Below, piece by piece: positions 13,481 to 25,249 of a stretch of 64,000 bases of DNA. The notes beneath the pieces were generated by a model, which worked only from the letters and a program-made list of their open reading frames with translations, was not told the origin of the DNA and did not search any database. The DNA comes from Blasia pusilla. Its lineage: Eukaryota > Marchantiophyta > Marchantiopsida > Blasiales. The stretch covers positions 34,534,001-34,598,000 of the forward strand of contig CM114272.1 in NCBI GenBank assembly GCA_050084515.1, read 5' to 3'. The position numbers and the translations under genes are program-made. Position 1 is the stretch's first letter; the number at the start of each line of letters is the position of its first letter.

Positions 13481-14035
13481 ATGTGCCACGTCTATGATCA
13501 GATTTCTTATGGAAAATTCAAGATTAATTATTCAAGAGGTTTTGGGGAAATTTATCAAAATATTCAATTTATGCAAAACCTTGATGTAGCCCCACTCCAA
13601 TTGAGAAGGAGGAGTGGGAGGTATGGGTATTGGCTACACCATCACCCACAAATTATAAAATGTCCTCATGGATGTCCATACTACAAAGAAAGTTGGCACC
13701 AATAAGAGACATGTAGGGAGAGTTGATGGATCGACATCAATTTTTGGAGGCATTACATTCATCTCATATGCCAAAGGGGACTAAATCCTACTATCAAGGA
13801 GGCGAAGGGGCAGTCCAACATGCCTTTGTACGTATCACTTACCTTGTAGCCCCTTGGGAATATAGGCTTAGTTCATTTGTACTTTAGAATATCGACTTAA
13901 TTGATTATGTGGGCTCGTATGTGGATACTTTGTTGCAATTTACAAAGCATTTAGAGTACTCCAGTTCTTAGGTAGTGTGTCGCATGGCTAAAAACTTCGA
14001 GAGAAGCTAGTCTTTGATGAGGATCTTTAAATGTT
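13481..14035 (+). pseudogene. Unidentified broken protein-coding relic
   Basis: Two adjoining plus-strand frames read like real protein: 13481-13705 (Arg/His/Tyr-rich end) and, in another frame, 13726-14035, which starts MDRHQFLEAL and continues past three TAG codons without losing protein character. I infer one frameshift and three nonsense changes in a former gene or transposon ORF. I recognise no domain. The TAG-only stops resemble the decay of the transposons in this window. It could be chance, but stretches such as IDYVGSYVDTLLQF argue for true coding origin. Confidence 0.4.
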
Positions 14036-14185
14036 CATAATGTTCCTCAAACTCTCAAACTAATCTTTTCTCTCCCAACTCATTAGAGATACAAACTCCT
14101 TGTTGCATATAGGGTATAGTATGACATACCGCATCTCAATAGATGGATATTTGTGCCTGCTTGAACCGCCTTGGAGGAAATCCAT

Positions 14186-14690
14186 CAAGGTTGCATAAGG
14201 ACAAAGTTCATGTCCGTAGACGTATGTTCGTCCTTAGGATAGATATATCCATGCGGGATCGAGTGTGAGCCGCGCGGGCCAACGTACCTACAGCCCACAC
14301 CCGAGCCCTTGCTCGGGTAGCCCGCACCTCGTCCCAACAACCTGACACTCATTTTTTTTGCTCAATTTTATAGCCCGCGTCGGATTGGCTGGGTCCCACG
14401 TCCCGGACGAGTTGGGCCTACATCAAGCCTGCATGCCAGAACATCCATGTAGAGCCTCCAAAAGATCTGTTGGAAGCCCGAAAAGGCCCGTGCCTAGCCC
14501 ACACGCATGCCTTGAGCCCGTGCCTTACTTGCGCCCAACGCCCAATCCGTGAATGCCACGTGGGGCCTTGCAAATTTTCCTCTAGGCCAACGAGCCAATT
14601 AGAGATCACCACATGGTGCCTTGCAACCTGTCCCCCAGGCCTACACTTGGGCCGCGTCCTACAAGCCCCATGAGGACACATGATGGTGTT
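14186..14690 (+). mobile_element. hAT-like MITE, subfamily B, 3' end unclear
   Basis: Begins CAAGGTTGCATAAGGACAAAG, then 'tgtccgtagacgta', 'gcgggatcg' and a long GC-rich body ('gagccgcgcgggcc', 'gcccgcacctcg') like the copies at 8889 and 12888. No matching 3' terminus or target duplication found. Open frames on both strands across 14358-14681 are by-products of the GC-rich sequence. Confidence 0.5.
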
Positions 14691-14699
14691 TTATTGGTG

Positions 14700-15271
14700 G
14701 ATGCTAAGTTCAAATTCAACTTCTCCCTTCCTTACTTCCAAAATGGCTTTTAACAAAAACCCATAAGGAAAGGATCCACAAGTGGAGCCCAAAATGCTAT
14801 TAAGTGGATGAATAGGGCTAATTAACTCACATTTTCACCATTTCCTTTCATAATTTTCACCAATTTCACCATAGATTAGTTTTGGATTAGGCCCCAAATT
14901 TCATTGGTGCCTTGAGAGTTTATGGTTGTCAAGATTGCTAGGAATTTTGGAGAAATTTGTTTTGTGCCTTTGGGCATAGTTAGATTTTGTTTGTCACCAA
15001 CTTGGATATTTGCGCTCCTTGTTGTATCTTAAACAAACTAATTTATTCCATATTTTGTCAGAGATTGTGAGTGGCGAATTCTCTTGTATCATTGAACTTT
15101 TTGGTGATTTTGAGATTTTGGATTCACGGTCTCAAGTTTAGATTTATTTCATTGGCTTTCCTTAGCACATCAGGAATAGGGAGGTGGTCAAGGAAACTTA
15201 TTTGAGTGCTTATATATTCCCTTTGAGTGCTTAATTCTAAACCCGAGATCCCACATTTCGTCATTCACGTT
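14700..15271 (+). repeat. Partial LTR, same family as the LTR at 52030-52901
   Basis: Aligns over more than 500 bp with 52314-52901. Shared landmarks: 'aacccataagg', 'ttttggattaggc', 'accaacttggat', 'ttggtgattttgagatt', 'ccttagcacatc' and the common end 'cattcacg'. The other copy lies downstream of a gypsy chromodomain and a purine tract, so I call this a solo or truncated LTR. The two copies diverge right after 'cattcacg', which marks the 3' edge. Confidence 0.6.
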
Positions 15272-15631
15272 TGTTATCTTCTCAGTACTACCTACTCTCC
15301 ACCTTTAGATTTCTTTCATTGGTTGTGTAGGAAATCTTCCTATCTTCTTCTTCTGAGCACTGTATTTAGTGGGGTTTAATCATCAGGGCGAGAAATAATC
15401 GAATAGAGTCGAGGGATAGTTTCAAGAGGCAAAGAGTCAATTCTATGAATGACTTTAACATGGCTGTAAGAGAGGCATGTCTAGACTAGCTTTTCTAGCT
15501 TACATAAGAGAAGAGACAATCTACATTTTAAGGGCTATACCTTGGAATTAGAAAGATTTTCCATGAGAGTTTCAAAGGCATGGAATTGCCAAGAAGTTCA
15601 GTGCATTTTGTGCGTGCAATAAGGTATTCAC

Positions 15632-16287
15632 TTGGAGAAAGCATATGTCAATCTCAAGACATACAAAAAGGAGAAGCCCATTGTTGTAGAACCAACTCTA
15701 CTAGAAAGGTTTTTTGTAGAGTGAAAAAATACTCAATGTCTTTTCAAGGGATGTAATAATTTGGTGGGGAGGATATTGGTAGTTCCACGAGGATCTATGT
15801 GGATTTTTAACAAGGATGTAGTAGTAGGACATGATCCTGAGGATACTTTGGGCTCAGGTTTAATGAAACCGTGTATCGTTGTAAAGTAAATCAAACCCTT
15901 GGCTTTAGTGAAGATATTTAATATTGCATGAAGGTTTTTAAGGAAGCATCTTGGTTGTATTAAAGAAAATCAATGATATTTGCTACTATTTTACATCGAG
16001 GGATGATTCCCATGGTGGGAAGAATGATCGAGGATCCACCACGTGCCATCTATCCATACTAGAATGGTAGGCACCTTGAAAATTGGATGCTAGCATGCCA
16101 TACCTTGAAGAATGGAGGAGCGAATTTAGGAGAGTTGCATAAGATAAGATATCTCACCATGGCATCAAATGTCATTCAGCTTGTGGTTGCCCTACTTGTT
16201 ACTATAGAGAGTGTCCACAAGCTTGGAGTTCTTCCTACTGACCTTCATGCTAGGAATATTTTCATCCATTTTGCATCCAACTCTTAG
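15632..16287 (+). pseudogene. Protein-kinase-like pseudogene
   Basis: A decayed coding sequence in two plus frames. The first (15632-15889) contains GHDPEDTLGSG, possibly the glycine-rich loop, and is broken by TGA at 15722. The second carries a C-helix-like part, then IIPM-type sequence (MIPMVGRMIEDPPRAIYPY, 16003-16059), one TAG in place of a probable Gln, and ends in a catalytic-loop-like PTDLHARN (normally H-x-DLH-x-x-N; here His is Pro). So it once encoded an N-lobe and the start of a C-lobe; nothing after the catalytic loop (no DFG) is visible before the stop at 16287. I infer at least one frameshift and three stops. Subfamily not recognised. Confidence 0.5.
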
Positions 16288-16336
16288 TTATACATCATGG
16301 TTGGAGATTAGAGAAATTAGCTTTATGGGATGATGA

Positions 16337-16820
<484 letters not shown>

Positions 16821-16830
16821 ACTCCCCCTC

Positions 16831-17820
16831 AAGCTCATATCGATATCTCTAACGCCTAAATCCTTTCTAAACATCTCAAACTTATCTCTAGACAATGTCT
16901 TTGTAAAGATGTCAACAATTTTTCTCTTCTGTACCTATATACACAAGATCAATTTCTCCTACAAACACTTTCTCTTTGATAAAATGATAGTGCACCTCAA
17001 CATGCTTTGTATGAACATGAAACACAGGGTTATTAGCAAGCTTGATGCTACTAATATTGTCTGCATATATTACACTAGGTCCTAAGTTACTAACACCAAT
17101 CTCAACAAGTAATCGATGAAGCCACACCACCTCACATGCTGCATTGGTTGCTCCTCTGTACTCAGCCTCTGTTGAAGATAAAGCAATTGTAGGTTTCTTC
17201 TTTAAAGCCTAACTTATAGTTGCGCTTCCCAAAGTAAATGAATAACCATATGTAGAATGTCGATCATACACGCTTCGTGCCCAATCAGCATATGTGAATC
17301 CCTATAATTGAAAACTCTGAGAAGGTTCAAATTGAAGCCCGAATTGAATAGAGAATTTCACATATTGTATAATCCTCCTCATAGCATCAAGTTGAGGTTT
17401 TCGAGATGCTTGCATAAACTGGCTCACTAGACCAACACCATAACTTAAATCAGGTCTGGTTATAATTAGATAGATCAAACTTCCAACCATGCGCATGTAT
17501 ATATTAGAATCTGCAAGCAACTCTCCTTCATCCACTCTTAGTTTTACACTCTGGTCCAACGGTGTAGAGATTGGCTTACAAGCCGTCATACCATATTTTG
17601 AAAGCATATGAAGAGCATATTATCGTTGTAGAAACCACATGCTCTCTCCAACCTTGATAAACTCAATACCAAGGAAGTACTTGAGTTCTCCCAAGTCCTT
17701 CATATCAAATTCTGCTTGTAACTTAAGCTTGACTTGTTGTACCATTTCTTTAGTACTCCCACTAATCAAGAGATCGTCAACATACAACACAATGAGAATC
17801 GTGTGATCTTGTCCTCTCAA
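16831..17820 (-). pseudogene. Ty1/copia pol relic: reverse transcriptase end plus RNase H
   Basis: Minus-strand protein in one frame, interrupted by stops. RT active-site motif YVDDLLISG (17750-17800 region), then DMKDLGELKYFLGIE, the RT-RNase H connection around 'TPLDQSVKLR', and an RNase H-type end with YADNISSIKLANNP and TKHVEVHYHFIKEKV, all hallmarks of plant copia Pol. Stops include TAA at 17620 and TAGs near 17302 and 17211; the last replaces the conserved Trp of the copia SW-x-S-K-K-Q motif. Gag, protease, integrase and most of RT are missing; the element is truncated at about 17820, next to satellite DNA. Confidence 0.85.
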
Positions 17821-17934
17821 GATATATAACGAGGAGAATTTATTTATAATACTTTTTAAAGGTCCATTGGGCCACTAGAGGGGCAATATTAATTTCTAAC
17901 TTGTGTTAATTATATTCTAACCTCATAAAGCCCT

Positions 17935-20900
17935 TAATAATTTTTAGATCTGCTATGTTTTTAGACTTGTGCGATTAGATGTTGTAGCAAATAAGGTATT
18001 TCCATTTTCCATCGTCTTCAAAGATTTCATCTTGACCTGAAATTTGGGCACTTGATCCTTAAGATGTATCTAAGATTCCTCAAAAAATTTGAAGGCAAAT
18101 GGAGTTATGACCAAAAACCCAAAAATATTAAGGTGGTTTTTGGACCCCCCCATTAAACCTTTTAACAAAACAAGGCCTTGCATTTTTCATCTTTTTCAAG
18201 GATTTCATCTTAGCATGAAATTTGGGAAACTTGATCACTAAGGTATAGCTAGAATTTTTGAAAAGTTACAAGGAAAATGAAGTTGTGATAGCCCAAAAAT
18301 ATTTAAGTTATTTTTGGACACATGCGATTATATTTTTTTGGAAAAAAGGTATTTCCATTTTTCATCCTCTCAAGGATTTCATCTTGAGCTAAGATTTAGG
18401 AGACGTGATCCTTTAATTGGAACTAAGCATCTTGTAAGGTTTCAAGAAAATTGGAATTATAATCAAAAGCCCAAAAATTATTGCAATGGTTTTTCGGACT
18501 CGTACGACGTTTAAACCTTCTTGCACAAGAGGTTTTTTATATTTTTCATCCTTTTCAGAGATTTTATCTTGACCTAAAATTTGGTAAACTTGATCCCTCA
18601 TGTGTATGTAGGATTCTTGCAAAATTTCAAGGAAAATGGAGTTGTGACCAAAAGCCCAAAATATGTTTTTAGGTAGTTTTTGGACCTTCACGATTAAACC
18701 TTATGAGAAAAGAGGATCTTTCCATTTTCCATCTTGTTCAAGAATCTCGTCTTGACGTGGAATTTAGGTCATTAGATCCTTAAGGTCTCTCTAAATTTCT
18801 GCAAAGTTTCAAGGAAAAATGAGTTATGAACAAAAGCCCAAAAATATTTACGTGGTTTTTGGACCAACGCGATTAGACCTTCTAGCAAAACAAGTTATTT
18901 CCATTTTCCATCTTGATCTAAAATTTGGGACACCTGATTATTTATGTGTCTCTAGGATTCATGCAAAGTTTCAAGGAAAATTGAGTTGTGACCAAAAGTC
19001 CAAAAAGATTTAGGTGGTTTTTTGACTCGCGAAATAAGACCTTCGAGCAAAATAAGATCTTTCTATTTATCATCTTATTCAAGGATTTCATCTTGACTTG
19101 AAATTTGGAAAAATTGATCAAGACCTGAAGGTGTCTACTGGATTCCTAAAAAAATTCAAGGAAAAAAAAGTTGTGTCCAAAATCCTAAAAATTTATTAGA
19201 TCTTTCTTGGACCCTCCTTAGTAAACGTTCTAGCAAAACGAGGTCTTTCCATTTTCCATATTTTTTACATATTTCATCTTGACTTGGCTCCTATAGGAAT
19301 CATGAAAATTTTCAAGGAAAAAGGAGTTTTAATAAATATCCCAAAAAAAGTATGTGGTTTTTGGACCCCCGCGATTAGACCTTCTAACAAAACAAGATCT
19401 TTCCATTTTCAATCTTGTTTAAAGATTCCATCTTGTTTTCAAATTTGGGACACTAGCTCCTTAAAAGTGTCTTTAGGATTCTTACAAAGTTTCAAGGAAA
19501 AAAGAGTTATGCCCAAAATCCCAAAAATATTTAGGTGGTTTTTGGATGCGCACAATTAGACCTTTTAGCAAAATAAGCTCTTTCCATTTTCCATCTTATT
19601 CAAGGATTTCATCTTGACCTGAAATATTTAGGGTTCTTGACCCTAAATGCTTGATCGTTAATGTATCTCTAGAAATCCTGCAAAGTTTGAAGGAAAAAAT
19701 ATGTTGGGATAAAAAAATGCAAAAATATTTAGGTGGTTTTTGGACTTGCGCAATTAGACCTTCTAGCAAAACAAGGTCTTCCATTTGAAATTTGGGACAC
19801 TTGATTTCTAAGAAGTATCTTAAATTCCTAAAAAATTGAAAGGAAAATGGAGTTGTGGCCAGAACCCCAAAAATATTTGAGTTGTTTTTGCACCTATGTG
19901 ATTAGATCTTTTTGCAAAAAAAGATATTTGTATTTTTCACCCTTTTGAACCATTTTATCATGAGCTAAGGTTTAAGAGACTAGATCCTTTAAGTGTGACC
20001 AAGTATCGTGCAAGGTTTTAAGCAAAGTGGAATTGTTACCAAATGCCCAGAAATATTTATGTGGTTTTTGGACCCGCACAATTAAACTTTCTTGTATAAG
20101 AGAATCTGTGCATTTTTCACCCTTTTCAAAGATTTCATCTTGACTTTAGATTTTTGACACTTGATTCTCTAAGTGTATGAAGGCATCCTCTAAAGTTTCA
20201 ATGAAAATGGAGTCTTGAAAAACCCTAGAGATTGATAGGTGTTTTAAATCACAAAAATTAAATCTTTTTTGGAAATAACCTATTCCCATTTTTCTTCTTA
20301 ATTAGGTTTTTGGTATTCTTCTGAAATTTTTCATACTTCATTATCTGAAAGTATGTGAGCTTTCCTAAAAAAATTCAATGAAAATGAGGTGGTGACCAAA
20401 AACCCAAAAATAGATAACTATTTTTGGACCTTTACAATTTAACCTTTATTGAAAAGAAGTATATCTATTTTTTATATTTTTCAAATAGGTGATCTTGATC
20501 TAAAAGGGACTTGTGATTAGAAGGCCATAAACAGATAAGTGTTATTTGATCTGCATGCACGATTTAACCTTCTAACGAAAAAGTCAAATTTTTATCTTGT
20601 TCAAATATGTGATTTTGATTTTAATTTTGGAAAATTGGTCACACAAACGTATCTATGCTTCCCGCAAAATTTCAATGAAAATGAAATTTTGAGCAAATAC
20701 CAAAAAATGGATAAGTGGTTTTTGGGCCCATGAGATTAAACCTTCCTCAAAAAGAGGGTGTGTCCATTTTTCATCTTATTGAAGTATCAAATCTTGACCT
20801 TAAATTTGGAACACTTGATTGGAGAAGTATATCTAAGCGTCCTAAAAAATTTCAATAAATATTAACTTATGACAAAAAGATAAGAAATAGATAAGTGTTT

Positions 20901-20994
20901 TTTGACCTACACGATTATTCCTTCGGAGGAAAGAGATCTATCCATTTTTAATCTTGTTCGAGTTTGTAATCTTGATTTGCAATTTGGGCCACTT
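17935..20994 (+). repeat. Satellite-like tandem array, about 17 units of 175-185 bp
   Basis: Diverged head-to-tail units. Each contains, in order, 'attagaccttctagcaaaa', 'tttccattttccatctt', 'atttcatcttgacctgaaat', 'cttgatcctt', 'aagtttcaaggaaaatgga', 'gttgtgaccaaaagccc', 'aaaaatatttaggtgg'. Successive copies of the atttcatctt landmark lie near 18023, 18198, 18373, 18558 and 18738. A nucleosome-sized period resembles plant centromeric or heterochromatic satellites, but 3 kb of diverged units could equally be a local minisatellite. No coding meaning. Confidence 0.85.
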
Positions 20995-22267
20995 GTGATA
21001 CCAACCATTTTGTACATTTGAAGAAATACATCTTTTTATTCAAAGAAGACTTGTATATATATTATGATTTTGATAATATGGTTGCGTAATAGAAGAATGA
21101 GTGAGATTGAAGTGAATCACGAAGCTCCAAGGACAAGGCAGAGAGATAGAAAATCAAGGATTTGCCTAAGAGGAGAGGAGAGTAAAATAACGAAGTCTAA
21201 AGACCCAGCAAGAAGCTTCGAAAGGACAACGACGCTCTGTTAAGCTCTGTCTATGAAGTGCTTCGCTCCTTAACGAAGCATGAAGAAGAAGAGAAAGAAG
21301 GACTTCGCTCTTGAACGAAGCACGAAGAACGAAGCACCTGGAACCAGAACAAAAAATGGAGCGCTTCATCTTCAGATAAGGAGAAAAAGCTTCGTCCTCA
21401 AGCGAAGCAAAAGAGGTCCAGACTTAGGAGCGAAGCGAAACTAAGATTGACAGTGATTTCAAGCGACACATAGTTAAAACAATTAGAATAGGAAAAGACG
21501 CAACTCTTTGTATCGGATAAGTAGTTAAGACAGTTTTGTTCTGCGGATTCATAGGGATTTTAGGAAAAGAGAGGAGCACCATAGATCTAGGTAGTTACAA
21601 ATGTTGAAGAGACACCAGCTTCATCAAGAACGCTTCGAATCTTTGGATCAACCCTACTTCAGAGAGTATTTAAGAAACATGAAAGTAGCTATCATCATCA
21701 TTCTCTTACGAAGTCCTTATGCTAGAGGAATGGTCCGAGCAAGGGAGTAGTACCCTCTCTAGCTTGTATATACTTTTGAAGCTTTCTCATTCTTGATGGA
21801 GTAGTGAAGCATTCATTCATTCATTCTGATGTGCAATGCTTATGTCTGAGTATTCTTTTTGGGTCTGCAGAATGAAGAGTGAATCAAGCGAACCTTTCTC
21901 ATCAATGGAATAATCAACATAGAGTTGTAGGAAATCTGTTTGACAGAGAGTAGCCTGCCGAGACGGATTGAGTTCCGAAAGTAGGAGAAGCCAGCTTTCA
22001 TGTTGAGGTCTGTGTGAGGTTTCTTAATATCGAGAGGCAATCTTCCTGAGCGTGCCATCAACTCCACTAGAGAGAATAGAGGAAAGAAACCTTGGTACTA
22101 AGAAAGATCCGAAGATATTGATAAGACATTGAATATAAATCATACACATTTAAATACAACTATTACAACAGAATTGTAATTTCGAACTCTCTTTTCATCA
22201 AACAATGATCCCTCTTGGGGATCGAACTCAGTAAACGACTGTAAAATTGAAACTCTTATACATTACA
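20995..22267 (-). mobile_element. 1.27-kb insertion splitting the satellite array
   Basis: The satellite stops at 'gggccactt' (20994) and resumes at 'ccacttcatcatcc' (22268), in register with the unit's 'gggacacttgatcc'. The 6-bp ccactt on both sides may be a target duplication. The insert includes a segment rich in 'gaagc/cttcg' (21170-21440). Its right end, on the minus strand, looks like a tRNA-derived head (separate entry). Class unresolved: a SINE or short retroelement is the best guess. Confidence 0.45.
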
Positions 22268-22281
22268 CCACTTCATCATCC
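22130..22281 (-). mobile_element. tRNA-derived SINE-like head with A and B boxes
   Basis: On the minus strand, gatgatgaagTGGTGTAATGT (A-box-like, 22260-22270) is followed about 30 nt later by GAGTTCGATCCCC (B-box-like, 22217-22229; consensus GWTCRANNC). This is the layout of an internal RNA polymerase III promoter in a tRNA or tRNA-derived SINE. A full cloverleaf is not convincing, so it is not called a tRNA gene. The tail is not defined. Confidence 0.4.
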
Positions 22282-22455
22282 GAGTATATCTAAGCTTCTG
22301 ACAAGATTTCAATAAAATTGGAGGAGGGACCAAAAGCCCAAAAATGAATAAGTTTATTTTCGACCCGCGTGATAAAATCTTGTAAGGAAAGAAGGCGTGT
22401 CATTTCTCTCATCTTTTTCATTTTTTTGTCACAAATTCTATCTTGACATGAAACT
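22268..22455 (+). repeat. Satellite unit on the far side of the insertion
   Basis: Contains 'gtatatctaagctt', 'aagatttcaataaaattgga', 'ccaaaagcccaaaaat', 'gacccgcgtgat', 'tctatcttgacatgaaa', matching the array units. Diverged relatives appear near 27955-28100 and 28660-28760. Confidence 0.7.
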
Positions 22456-25048
22456 TTCTCTCTCTTGGTATTTTGGAAAGTGTTTGTCACAAAATATTTT
22501 GGAAACTAAAACTCCAAAGAATCTTATCTCCTGAAAATGATACTTTTCAATTTGACCTTAAATATGAAACATTGCTTTATCATCGAGAATGTTACAAAAA
22601 GGAATGTCTACAAAATGACATTCTTATAATACTCTTTACAAAACAAGTTAGCTACAACTATTTACTAATCCGTTTGACTAATGTCACCTATCACTCTACT
22701 ACTTTGGGTCTGGTGGGTTTAGATGTAAGTGATAATTTGGCCGCTAAAGGGTTCTAAGTCCGGATGGATCAGAAGATTTCCTATCGCAATTATTTCATAT
22801 TGGAGGAAAAAGTGCGAACTATCCATGCCATTATTGATTGGTTGAGAGTTTGGGAAACCACATATAACAATGAAGGAAGGACGAAAATGAATGGGTCGCT
22901 TGGGGGGGGGGGCTCCATATTCATTTTGCGAATTCATTCACATGCAAATTTACTAATTATCTTTCATTAAAAAAAATCTTCCATATTCATCTTGAAATTT
23001 TATTCTACTTGAAGATAATACTTTCTAAAGAGACAAAGTTAGTTGAAGAATGTTATACAAACTATAAAGCTTAAAATCGCATTTTAAGCGATACGAACGA
23101 ACCTTAATGAATATGCACGGTGGAAAAACCCATAAAAAAACAAAAGTGGAATAGAGAGTCAAATATCCAAAAGCCACAACCGACTTTGAAAAAGAAGAAA
23201 GGGGGCATTCCCGGGTATTTTAAACACGTTTAAGTGAAATGAAAAGGTGACATGAATATTCATGGCGAAGCTTATTTTTCTTTAATTTCTTCCATGAAAG
23301 AAAGGAGAATCTATTACAAAATCTTTTATAGAGTCCTGTAAGAATATTCTCTACAGAATCGAAGATTTTTTTCAGGTTCAGGGAAAGCGAAAAGACAACG
23401 TGGACTTTTTTTTTGCCGATGAAAGGAAAATGATTATAATATATTTTCTTTCCACAAATATGCTTTTCCTTTATGTAAAAGGTCACGCAAAAATCTTTTC
23501 ATCCTGCGGGTTGAGGTGGCCGGACAGCAGTGGTCAGGGAAACTATATTCTTATACTCTTTTATTTTTATCTTTTATCCAATAATTATAATTCGTTTTCC
23601 CAATTTCGTGACAATCCTTACATGTTGAGAAAGTAAGGCCCTCGGTAGTTGAGGTGGTGGACGGATGCAACTCTTATTTAATTTAATAAATTAATAAATA
23701 ACTAACTCGCATAATAGATATAACACGTCATTTATTGATTAATCTCCCAAGCTTATCCATCTTAGCGACCGTGATCTCGCTTAACATAATAACTACATCC
23801 GGCGTATCTCCGCCCTTGGCGTTCTGCTCTGCTCTCCACGTGCATAGAATACACCCGACTCTCGCACCGCAGGATGAGACGGGCACGTGTCACTCTCCAG
23901 GTTTCCGATGACTGTACGGCGCCCTTATATCGAGGTAACTGCAGGTTTCAATCCCGAGGGTCTTTTTAGCCCTTTTATTTCCGTAATCCGTTCCGAAGTA
24001 CACGCAAAAGTAAATATTAGACTACGTAAAAGTAAATATTAGACTTTTTAATCATTGGTAATCTGGTGTTAAAAGAAAGATCGGATTTACGAGCCGTGGA
24101 AGTTTTTATTTCTTACTTATTACTATATATGGCTTTTTTACTAGTAATAGGTTAGGGCTTTGTTTTATTTTTTATTGCCTCTTCAAATAAATTTTAAGTA
24201 ACATCATTTAACGGCTTAAGCAAATTTGTGGGATTTCTAAGTTTTATTGGGTTCTTTTTCATTTCTAATCATATTTTAGTTGACCGGTTTCCGTGACGTG
24301 GTTATGCAATTCCACACTTTTTCATACCCAGTATTTTCCGTCATTTTTCATGCAATATCATGGGATGGCTAGAAAATGGTGTTAAAAATAAGCTTTTAAA
24401 ACTTCGAATTGGCTATGTTTGGCTTTGAATTGTAAAAATCAGATGTAATATCTTTCAAGCGCAATTTGATTTTTTTTATAGCCTCAATTGAGAGCCCCAA
24501 ATAGATTTAGGGGCCTAGCTCTACTTGATATTTGGCCTCAAATTGTGCCTTTTAGTTAATTTTCACAAAGCATCATCGATGTTAACACATCATGCTTAGC
24601 CACCGCGTCTCACATCCACTCCTTCCCCTGAGGTAAGTAAGGTCTTAACCCAAAATTCTCTTCTTTGCTTATTAAAATTGGGTTGTAATTTTCTTTGTAG
24701 AGAGAGATCTTCGATCCCTAAGCCCATAAACTCTTATCTTTTTCTTCTCTCCAAGTTGCATCCGATGAGTGGATTGAATATTAAAATTGCATTGGAAATA
24801 ATAAAGAATGAAGATCGAAACACACATTGTTGTCATTCTTACACTTCAACACTATGTTGTTTGGATGTAAGGGGATTTAACTAGAAATAGCATGGATGAT
24901 TTGGTCATGTAGAGTTCTTGGCAACTTTGGAGAGGATCAATGTCTATATGGATTAAACCTTCTCACACTTGCATCCATCTTGCCTGGCCATTTCTTAAAT
25001 ACAGACACATCATCCCATTCAACACATCATTTAATCATACCCAGTTGC
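22456..25048. other. Intergenic; no gene seen; short GC-rich patch with G-box motifs
   Basis: AT-rich except 23790-23960, where GC rises and two CACGTG palindromes occur (23837-23842, 23884-23889), the second in ABRE-like context (cacgtgtc). These resemble plant bZIP/bHLH binding sites, but no coding region follows. A run of G occurs near 22905. Confidence 0.35.
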
Positions 25049-25249
25049 TAAGCTTGCATAGGGAGAACGTGTGTGTCTGCACACTTATGTCCCTCCTAAG
25101 GACATACATGATTGTGCGGACCAGGTTCCCATGTCCCATTGCGGGTCAGTCTAGTGACCAATCGCCCGCTCTTGTCACCCATTCAGTAACCAGCACTGAG
25201 CCCGCCTAGCCATCCCATGGACGGACAAGTCTATTTCCGTGCAAAATTG
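25049..25249 (+). mobile_element. hAT-like MITE, subfamily B, short copy
   Basis: Begins TAAGCTTGCATAGGGAG and ends CCATGGACGGACAAGTCTAT...GTGCAAAATTG. The end complement, CAATTTTGCAC, pairs imperfectly with the start. Flanks ccagttgc and tcaagtgc match at 5 of 8. The centre carries 'attgcgggtcagtctagtgaccaa', like the subfamily's GC-rich body. Confidence 0.55.

Noticed and set aside
17935-20994. CRISPR array
   Set aside because: Units are 175-185 bp, diverged throughout, with no short conserved repeat and variable spacers; the sequence is eukaryotic satellite-like.
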